A stretch of DNA of 64,000 nucleotides from Amborella trichopoda (Eukaryota > Streptophyta > Magnoliopsida > Amborellales > Amborellaceae): positions 331,713 to 395,712 of the forward strand of contig NW_006500279.1 in assembly GCF_000471905.2 (NCBI RefSeq), in the 5' to 3' direction. Shown here piece after piece: positions 56,961 through 64,000 of the stretch (position 1 is the stretch's first letter; each line of letters begins with the position of its first letter). Under the pieces are notes generated by a model. That model had not been told where the DNA came from and searched no databases. It saw only the letters and a program-made list of their open reading frames with translations. The translations under genes and the position numbers were made by a program.

Positions 56961-57430
56961 GAGTGGTGATGAAGAGAGAAGAGGAAAGTGGAAGAAGAGA
57001 AGAAGAGAGAGAGGAGAAGAGAGAAAATAGAAGAGAAGAAGAGAGGAAGAAAAGAGAAGAACAAAGGAAAGAGAGAGACAAAGAGGGAGAGAGAGGGAGA
57101 GAAGGAAGAGGGAGAAAAGAGAGAGAATGGAGGAGACCACCGGTGTGAGAGTGCGAAGGGGAGTGAGAGAGAGGAGAGAGGTGGGGGGGGGAGATTCATG
57201 GCCTAGCTTCAGGTGAGAGAAGAGAGGAAGGCAGAGAGACTGGCGGCCTAAGTGCCGGTGTGAGTAGAGAGAAAAGAGAGAGAAAGAGAAATTGGTGGCC
57301 CAGCTGCCAGTGGGAGTGAGAGAGAGAGAGGGAGAAAGAGAGAGAATAGAGACTGACGGCTTAGCCGTCGATGCGAATGTAGGGAGAGAGAAAGAGAGAG
57401 GGGGGCAAAGAGAGAGAGAGAGAGGGCACC
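56960..57430. repeat. GA-rich tract with spaced boxes
   Basis: Long GAGAGA/GAAGAG sequence interrupted by boxes like GACGGCTTAGCCGTCGATGC, the mirror of the CT tract in the other LTR copy. Frames across it are composition artefacts. Confidence 0.92.
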
Positions 57431-57509
57431 TATGTGGGAGAGACCAGTGACTTGAAATTGACAATTGGGTTGATGAGCCCAATGGCTTGAGACTGGTGCC
57501 TTGAGAGAG

Positions 57510-57765
57510 GTGCAGGTTAGGGTAGGACTAGGGAGGTAGGGTGTATGGTCCAAGCGAATAGGGTTGTATGCTGTATGGTTTAAAGGAGTAAGGTGTATGG
57601 TGTCTGGTTTAGTGGAGTAGGGTGTATGGTTCAAGGGGGGTAAGGTGTATGGTTTAAGGGAGTAAGGGTGTATGGTTTAGGGGTGTATGGTTTAGGGGAG
57701 TAGGGTGTATGGTCTAGTGATGTAGGGTGTATGGTCCAAGGGGGGTAAGGTGTATGGTCTAGGGG
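57510..57765. repeat. GTAGGGTGTATGGT short tandem repeat
   Basis: About a dozen imperfect 14-20 bp units. It is the mirror of the repeat at 36300-36560. Confidence 0.92.
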
Positions 57766-59119
57766 TATTTCTCTCAAGGGAAGGATTTTCTCTCTTCTCT
57801 CTTGGGTCAAGAAAGGAAGCTTTCGACTTCACTCAAAAGCAAACTTAATTGATAGAAAATAGAATTACAATGAATTAAAAGTTATTTTCATATTTTTTAG
57901 AAAATGACCAATTCTACCCCTAAGAAAATATGAAAATGACAAATATGTCCCAAAAAGGGGTTTCTTCCCATCCACATGGGGGCTTCTCCCTTGCGATTCA
58001 GCAACCTTTCGGGTGATCTATCGTTGTGGAAACGTATATTGTCTTGAGAGAAACGTTTTGATATATGTTTGCATCTTGACATGGAGTTTTGCTTATAGTT
58101 TCAAAATTTTGGCCAAACACACAAATTTGAAATCTTGAACGTTAGATCTGGTTGATCTGTCGTGTCTTTTGTCTTCTTTTTAGTAGTCAATCGTAGAGGA
58201 AATCGTTGCGACTGTTTTGCAAACAAAATCATGCGATTAAGACTTCGATTGATAACTTTATCAATTTTGGAGGTTGCCTGAAAATCGTTTTCCATCGTGC
58301 CTTCTACAGAGCCTTTTCGGTGTTTTCCCGGTCTTCACTTTGAGCAAATCTTACCTCAAATCGAAGCCTTTCGTGTGACGGTCGCAATGGTTTCGTTTTT
58401 AGGATCATTCGATCTCGGGGCTTCGAGGAACGTACGTCGAAGTGAGGAGCTGTCTTGCACGCAAAATTTTACATAATGCACTTTTCTGGGCAACTATCTC
58501 TTTAGGATTTCTCCCATCTCGAGAATTGTCTCGAGGCGTGCCATATGTCAAAACGTTCCTCTCAACGAGGGGAACGAGATATTAAAATTTGAGCTTAATC
58601 TGCCTTAGGATGATGGAGATACAACTCTTGTAAGGATGCCTCGTTTTTTTAAAAGCACAATTACTTTAAATGGAAACTGGTTCTTGATGGTCCCACATGA
58701 ATAGTAAAAGCCTCGCCATTTTGGGAATGCAGGACCTAGAAAGGTCCATTTGAACTGAAATTTGGCAGTTAAGCTGGTCTTGGCCCTTCGAATCCATCAG
58801 CGGTGGTCTGACAACCATCCGAGATCAATAACTGGGGTTTTAGCTATGGTACACCTTGTGCACGTTAAAGAGCTGCACTCCAAATTGATTTTTTGCATGT
58901 TCCCTCGTATTTTTTTCGGATCGTGACGAAACTTGAGGGACGCTCTTGGGACGTCCAAAGAGGCTCCTATACATCGTTTGGGGTTAAGATGACACCATGA
59001 CCATTGCTGTTCAAAATAAGGCATGTTCTTGCGTGGGCTTCCGTAGTCCATAGGCATGTCTAATACCTACGAGTCTTGGTCGTGACCACCTCCTCTTTTA
59101 TTCGCATTGGGAAAAGATG

Positions 59120-59598
59120 TGCGTCAACAATCCACGACAACAGCTTGCCCCGCCAAATGTCGCTCTTCGAGGGGAGCGAGAAGTACGATATTCGGAACAA
59201 AATCGCCTAAGTTTATCTTTCAGATCCTTATTGGGGCATTGTTATATCTCCTAATTTTTATCTTCCCAGTTACCAGCATTAACATAGCCTTTGGAAGTAA
59301 ATGATGCCTAGCTTTAATCCACGGAGCGGTAATTGTGGGTATTTTTGTTCCAACAACTGGGGTCCTTGCTTAAGGGCTTGTGAACCCATCTTGTCAGAAT
59401 CCAGATTTGTCTGGCAGTCGGGGGGCCTTTCTTAAGGACTTCCTTCCCAATTCATTAAAGTTTCAAGAAGGTTTGGTGGCCGGGGCCAATGGGAGCTTCC
59501 TCCTTGATTCATTAGGCTTCAATTTTGGTTCTACTAGTGGGGTCATTGGTAGCTTCCTCCCCAATCCAATTGAAGTCGTTTTGGTTTGATAGGCGGTT
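59120..59598. other. between two LTR-like units, unassigned
   Basis: This has repeated phrases such as GGGGCCTTTCTTAAGGACTT and GGGAGCTTCCTCC, in the style of Tat-type element interiors, but no domain. A 69-codon frame at 59380-59589 has no recognisable family. Confidence 0.45.
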
Positions 59599-59621
59599 TG
59601 ACACCCTAAATTTTTGGAATT

Positions 59622-59755
59622 GAATAATAATAATGGTAACAATAATAATAATAACAATAATAATAATAACAATAATAATAATAATAAGAATAATAATAAT
59701 AATCATATAATAATAATAAGAATAATAATAATAATAAAATATTAATGATAATAAA
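59622..59755. repeat. AAT/AAC trinucleotide microsatellite
   Basis: About 40 AAT, AAC and AAG units, interrupted. Frames through it encode Tyr/Ile or Leu runs on the other strand and are not genes. Confidence 0.95.
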
Positions 59756-59880
59756 GACACAAAAATACTTATATAATTTTGGGCGATAGTTCATTATGTT
59801 ATGAATGCTCCATGGCACCACCATAAACTTTCCCTTTTCACGTTGTTTTAATTAAGTTAAGATAATTAAATATAAAATAA

Positions 59881-60000
59881 TGTGTCATAAGGTGACATTA
59901 TAAGAGGATGATGTGTCATAAAGTATGATTATAAGATAGTGATGTGTCATAAGGTGGTATTATAAGATGCTGATGTGTCGTGAGGTGGCACATATTAAAG
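59881..60000. repeat. 31-bp tandem array, four units
   Basis: TGTGTCATAAGGTGACATTA-type units start at 59881, 59912, 59943 and 59974, exactly 31 bp apart. Confidence 0.95.
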
Positions 60001-60114
60001 GACACATGTTTGACATATGTCAAATGAAGGTTGATTCCCCTCACTTACAAATACCCCTCATCATCATCCATCATTAGCCCATCACAATTGGCTTTTCTCT
60101 CTCCTCCCATATGT

Positions 60115-60560
60115 AAGTCCTTATTCTCTCTCTTAACGATTTTTTTCTCTCTCATGCTCTTTCTCTCATAACAAATAGTTCTCTCTCTCTCTTATAATGT
60201 TCTCATAATGATTTTTCTCATATGATTCACAAATTATTTTTCTCATAATATTCTCATAAAAATAATATTATTCTCATAATACTCTCATAAAAATAATATT
60301 ATTCTCATGATGTTATTCTCATAATGATTCTCTCATAACAAATGATTTTTTTCTCATAATATTCTCATAAAAATAATATTATTCTCATGATGATGTTCTC
60401 ATAATGATTCTCTCATAACAAATATTTTTCTCTCATAATATTATCATAAAAATAATATTGTTCTCATAATAATGTTCTCATAATGTCCTCTCATAACAAA
60501 TGGTTTTTTTTTCTCTCTCATGCTCTTTTCTCTCATATAATATCTTTTCTTTCTTGTAAT
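60115..60560. repeat. CTCATAA-rich simple repeat region
   Basis: Units built from TTCTCATAATATTCTCATAA, AAAATAATATTATTCTCATG and CTCTCATAACAAATG repeat in higher order with a spacing of roughly 60-70 bp. Confidence 0.9.
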
Positions 60561-60689
60561 ACGTCCATGCTCCCTCTCCCCATACATAAACTCATTTGGT
60601 CTCTCTTCCCATACCTTTAGCTAAACGCCATTGGTGCCGATCTTACTTTGGCAATGGTAGCAACACATCCATCTCAGAGTGACGTATAA

Positions 60690-61548
60690 GTAAGTGACCG
60701 TCTATCATTACGAATTTTAGATACTGTAAGTTTTATGTGTAAGTGACTTTATTTTCCTGTAAAATAGTTATTTGAAAACTGGTATTTCTGCATTTAATTG
60801 TAATATTTCCGTCTATCATTATGAATTTTAGATACTGTAAGTTTTATGTGTAAGTGACCTTATTTTCCTGTAAAATAGTTATTTGAAAACTGGTATTTCT
60901 GCATTTAACTGTAAGTGACCGCCTATCATATTGAATTTTAGACACTGTAAGTTTTATGTGTAAGTAACCTTCTTTTCCTGTAAAATAGTTATTTGAAAAT
61001 TGGTATTTCTGCATTTAATTGTAACATTTCCATCTATCATTATGAATTTTAGACACTGTAAGTTTTATGTGTAAGTGACCTTATTTTCCTATAACCTAGT
61101 ATTTTAAAACTAGTATTTCTGCATTTAATTGTAATATTTCCATTTATCATTATGAATTTTAGACACTGTAAGTTTTATGTGTAAGTGACCTTATTTTCCT
61201 GTAAAAACGTTATTTGAAAACTGGTTTTTCTGCATTTAATTGTAATATTTCCATCATTATGAATTTTAGACATTGTAAGCTTTATGTGCAAGTGACCTTA
61301 TTTTGCTATAAAATAGTATTTGAAAACTAGTATTTCTGCATTTAATTGTAATATTTTTGTCTATCATTATGAATTTTAGGTACTGTAAGTTTTATCTATA
61401 GATGACCTTATTTTCCTGTAAAATAATTATTTGAAAACTGATATTTCTGCATTTAATTGTAATATTTCCGTCTATCATTATGAATTTTAGGCACTGTAAG
61501 TTTTATGTGTAGGTGACCTCATTTTCATATAAAATAGTTATTTGAAAA
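60690..61548. repeat. 110-bp tandem array, eight units
   Basis: Each unit contains CTATCATTATGAATTTTAGA, CTGTAAGTTTTATGTGTAAG, TTATTTTCCTGTAAAATAG and TATTTCTGCATTTAATTGTA. Starts at 60701, 60812, 60922, 61033, 61143, about 61251, 61360 and 61471 give spacings of 108-111 bp. Confidence 0.96.
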
Positions 61549-61634
61549 CTAATTCATGCTATTGCTTTCAAAGATATTTTGAATATATGATATTGTTGCT
61601 TCCTGATGTTTAAAGAGTTTCAGAGATACTTTAA

Positions 61635-62150
61635 GTATACAAGTGGACCTATCCAGTACGTCGATAAGGATTAAGTGGACTCATCCGGTACGACGGTGAG
61701 GTATAAGTGGACCTATCTGGTACGTCGATAGGGATTAATTGGACTCATCTAGTATACCGGTGAGGTATAAGTGGATCTATTCAGTACGCAGGTAGGGATT
61801 AAGTGGAATCATCCGATACACTAATGAGGTATTAGTGGACCTATCCGGTACGAAGGTCGGGATTAACTGGACTCGTCCGGTGTGCCGGTGAGGTATAAGT
61901 GGACCTATCTGGTATGTCGATAGGAATTAAGTAGACTCATCCGATACGCCGGTGAGGTATAAGTGGACCTATCCAGCACGCCGGTTGGATTAAGTGGACT
62001 CATCTGGTATGTCGGTGAGGTATGAGTAGACCTACTTGGCACACTAATAGGGATTAAGTGGACCCATCCAGGATGTTGGTGGGGTATATAGGTGACCTAC
62101 TTAGGACACTGGTGCGGTATATAAGTGACCTACTTAGGACGTCAGTAGGG
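61635..62150. repeat. 64-bp tandem array, about eight units
   Basis: GGATTAAGTGGACTCATCCG plus GTGAGGTATAAGTGGACCTA units recur with starts at 61668, 61732, 61796, 61860, 61923, 61987 and 62051 (64-bp spacing). Each unit is itself two related halves of about 32 bp. Confidence 0.96.
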
Positions 62151-62551
62151 TACTTGTGACATCTTTTGAATTATGTTAAAAACTGTATATTTTTGTTTAA
62201 TAATGTTTCAAAATGCATTCTTTTAGGAAATATTTACATTTTCTAAGCATGATTTTTAATGATTATGATGGTCACTTACTGAGTAGCCAAACTCATCAAA
62301 CCATTGTGAATTCTTTTCAAAGTAATTGTAGTCTTATTGTTCGTATGTACAACAGGAGTAGTTTGGAAGAAGTTTGTAGTCATGGTTAAAATTCGCTTTT
62401 GTAACTATTGTTCTATCAAAATTGTATGCATATAGACCTTTATGTTAATATAAGTTGTAAGTAGACTATGTACAAATTTGAAAAATTCTGAATGAAAAAT
62501 CAAACAGTCTTGTGCAATATATAGAATAAATTTCGATTTTGTTAAGGATAG

Positions 62552-62600
62552 ACTGTCACACCTCAGGAATGTTGGTTTTACAAAACTTGGGGTGTGACAG
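62552..62600. repeat. terminal hairpin CTGTCACACCTC...TTGGGGTGTGACAG
   Basis: CTGTCACACC at 62552-62561 is the reverse complement of GGTGTGACAG at 62591-62600, with a loop of about 30 bp. It marks the right end of the LTR-like unit. Confidence 0.88.
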
Positions 62601-63925
62601 TTGGTACCCGTCTTGGGCATATGAGCTGATTCACCGAGATTCAAATCGATTGATAGTTGGTGGCCTCTTTGGGGCGTGTGCCCAATCTACTAAGGCCTAG
62701 TTGGGCATTTGGAGCCAGAAGCTGAAATCGAGGCGTATATAGCAGTAGGGAGCCTTCTCAAAGCACTTACCTAGACGGTCGAGATATTGGACGGATTTGA
62801 CAGTCAATAGTCCTTTGGGGCCATGTGACCCAATCTGTTGAAATGATTCTTTTTTTATTGACTTCTTGGGGAAGCCTTTCAAAAGGTTGCCCATCCGATT
62901 TGCCTTCTTGTTGATCTTTCTGGCATTCAGCAGCCCTTTGGAGACCAACCCAAATTGTTGGAGCGTTTCAGCTATTTTTTATTTCAGCAGTAGGATGCCC
63001 TTTTGAGGGGCATTGTTTTCCAAGCTACTGAGTTTTTCATCTTTGAGCTGGTTGAAGCCGCCTATCATGGTAAGTGCTGCATCAACCTATTTATTATACC
63101 CTTTCGGGTTTTCACCTCAACTTGGTGGAAGTGGTGTCGCAATACGTTTTCACCAACTTCCTTCTTTATTTGGCTCTTTTTACCCGTGACTTTGTGGTCA
63201 CGTTCGTTTTTAACCGCTTTAACTAATGATGATCCTTATCAGACTTGCGTCATGCCTGGTTTCTTTTTTGGGCATTTTTACCCATGGCTTCATAGCGTCT
63301 TCCTGTATTTTCATATTTTTCTCATTTTTTTGATAATGTGTGATGAGATGCATGATGAAGAGTGGGGAGGTCCCCTTATTGATGGTATGGATGGAAGAGT
63401 GGATTTGAGTCGGATTTAGGGTGAACGGGCGTCTTAGGTGGTTTGAAGAGGGTCATGATGGAGTTGCGGATGGTATGACCCATGGTAGTGGAGTAGTTTT
63501 ATGAAGGCGTGAGTTTGAACGATGCATGAAGTGGATGAGGTAGGGACTCAAAGGAGTCATGACGGGTGCGACCTGACTAGGGAAATGAGATGGTCGATAA
63601 GGGTATCGGCACCCATGCCACAAATGAGTTTGATGTGTTTTGGATGATGGGGCAGTGATGATAAAATGTAGATGGATGGATGTGATGAAGATACCGGAAT
63701 TCATGTTGTTGATGTAAATGGTGGAGAATGAAGGTATGAGAGAGAGATGAGGTTGAGCGTAGAGAGATGGAGAAGTGAGGGTGAGAGATTTGAGTGGAGA
63801 GGGTTGAGTGAGAGATGATAATGGACTGGGAGAAGGGGGGGGCCTGTGGCCTAGCCACCGGCATGGTGAAGATAAGAGGGGGAAAGAGAGAAAGGAGAGG
63901 GGCGGGAATAAGGGAGGCCAGCTTG
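62601..63925. other. intron 12, unassigned; possible retroelement interior
   Basis: Repeated phrases such as AGTCCTTTGGGGCCATGTGA, CAGCCCTTTGGAGACCAAC and GATGCCCTTTTGAGGGGCAT suggest diverged tandem units (62640-63010). GTGGCCTAGCCACCGGCATG near 63845 recalls the boxes of the Tat-like LTR. A 138-codon frame at 63003-63419 shows no known domain. Confidence 0.45.
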
Positions 63926-63958
63926 TGAGAGGGAGAGGGAGAGGGAGAGGGAGAGGGA

Positions 63959-63994
<36 letters not shown>

Positions 63995-64000
63995 AGAGAG
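63926..64000. repeat. GA-rich simple repeat at the window edge
   Basis: GGGAGA units, then GA units, run to the edge. Confidence 0.95.

Larger units (their letters stand above)
55640..59119 (-). repeat. Tat-like Ty3-gypsy LTR, inverted copy
   Basis: Read on the - strand this is the counterpart of 34815-38335: it starts GTTGACGCACATCTTTTCCC, then GAGGAGGTGGTC; it has the CCATACACC repeats (57510-57760), CT tract with GCCGTCAGTCTC boxes (56960-57430), three copies of a GAGGTGACGCC/AGCTTGTGCATTGGTTAAGC unit (56165-56960), and the CTTATCCTAGTGGGCATT end at about 55830. No gag follows on its left, so it is a solo LTR or truncated element. Divergence from the first copy is visible at a glance. Confidence 0.82.
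59599..62599 (+). mobile_element. 3.0 kb LTR-like unit built of tandem arrays
   Basis: Starts TGACACCCTAAATTTTTGG and ends GGGGTGTGACA. It contains an AAT/AAC microsatellite, a 31-bp array, CTCATAA-rich repeats, a 110-bp array, a 64-bp array and then ACTTACTGAG about 330 bp before the end, and finishes in a hairpin. The order parallels the 6.2 kb element at 1763-7964. A 5-bp target duplication is not evident (CGGTT left, GTTGG right), and GTTGGTACCCGTC follows the end, so it may be the 5' LTR of an element continuing right. Confidence 0.6.

Noticed and set aside
56907-57482. 191-codon Ser/Leu/Pro frame (- strand)
   Set aside because: It is produced by the GA/CT-rich LTR tract; composition alone keeps it open.
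59512-59824. Tyr/Ile-rich or Leu-run peptides
   Set aside because: Translation of the AAT/AAC microsatellite.
63003-63419. 138-codon Phe/Trp-rich frame as a membrane protein
   Set aside because: No recognisable family, repeat-derived surroundings and no splice or promoter support.
54254-64000. Remaining SS4 exons hidden in intron 12
   Set aside because: I searched both by frame and by expected blocks (EFEGI-like, YAASD, EPCGLTQ) and found none; they are expected right of the window.
1-64000. tRNA, rRNA or small structured RNA genes of nuclear type
   Set aside because: No cloverleaf or conserved rRNA segments were recognised; a covariance-model scan (tRNAscan-SE, Infernal) would settle this.

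Overview
The window is nuclear DNA from a flowering plant with a repeat-rich genome. The evidence is GT-AG introns, an intact plastid-targeted starch synthase gene, Ty1-copia, Ty3-gypsy, hAT and MITE relics, and inserted plastid and mitochondrial fragments. It does not look like a grass, but the species cannot be fixed from the sequence. Two assembly gaps (N runs) lie at 20893-20988 and 36669-36773.

The one intact gene is STARCH SYNTHASE 4 (SS4, glycosyltransferase family 5) on the + strand. Twelve exons can be placed to the base between 11677 and 54253. They join in phase at every junction and give 853 uninterrupted codons: a plastid transit-peptide-like N-terminus, a long coiled coil, and the GT5 catalytic domain with the KVGGLGD motif. 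The last part of the catalytic domain (about 150-190 residues by comparison with the family) is not in the window, so the gene runs off the right edge. Exons 4-10 are compact (27.4-31.1 kb). Four introns are enormous: intron 1 (13.6 kb), intron 10 (14.9 kb), intron 11 (7.9 kb) and intron 12 (over 9.7 kb).

Layout. 1-9569: a decayed Ty1-copia element on the - strand whose 5' LTR ends at 9569. It is split by a 6.2 kb non-coding TG...CA element (1763-7964) flanked by the 5-bp duplication ATATG. 9570-11676: upstream region of SS4 with a near-perfect hairpin MITE (10819-11015) and a palindromic G-box (11433-11440). Intron 1: a composite organelle insert (plastid clpP, ycf1 and rps12 pieces beside a mitochondrial nad2 piece), two copia relics, a hAT transposase pseudogene with BED finger and DUF659, and a large inverted repeat around a gap. 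Intron 3: a 1 kb non-autonomous hAT-like element. Intron 10: copia RNase H relic, then a Tat-like Ty3-gypsy element (3.5 kb LTR, leader, gag with two in-frame stops), a dispersed repeat copy, and a LINE-type 3' end. Intron 11: four copies of an approximately 0.9 kb repeat family, two of them head to tail. Intron 12: an inverted second copy of the Tat-like LTR, then another long LTR-like unit built of 31-, 110- and 64-bp tandem arrays.

No operon, CRISPR array or new enzymatic system is visible. The notable biology is an essential-looking starch-granule initiation gene that keeps a perfect reading frame while its introns have grown more than tenfold by nested transposons and organelle DNA.
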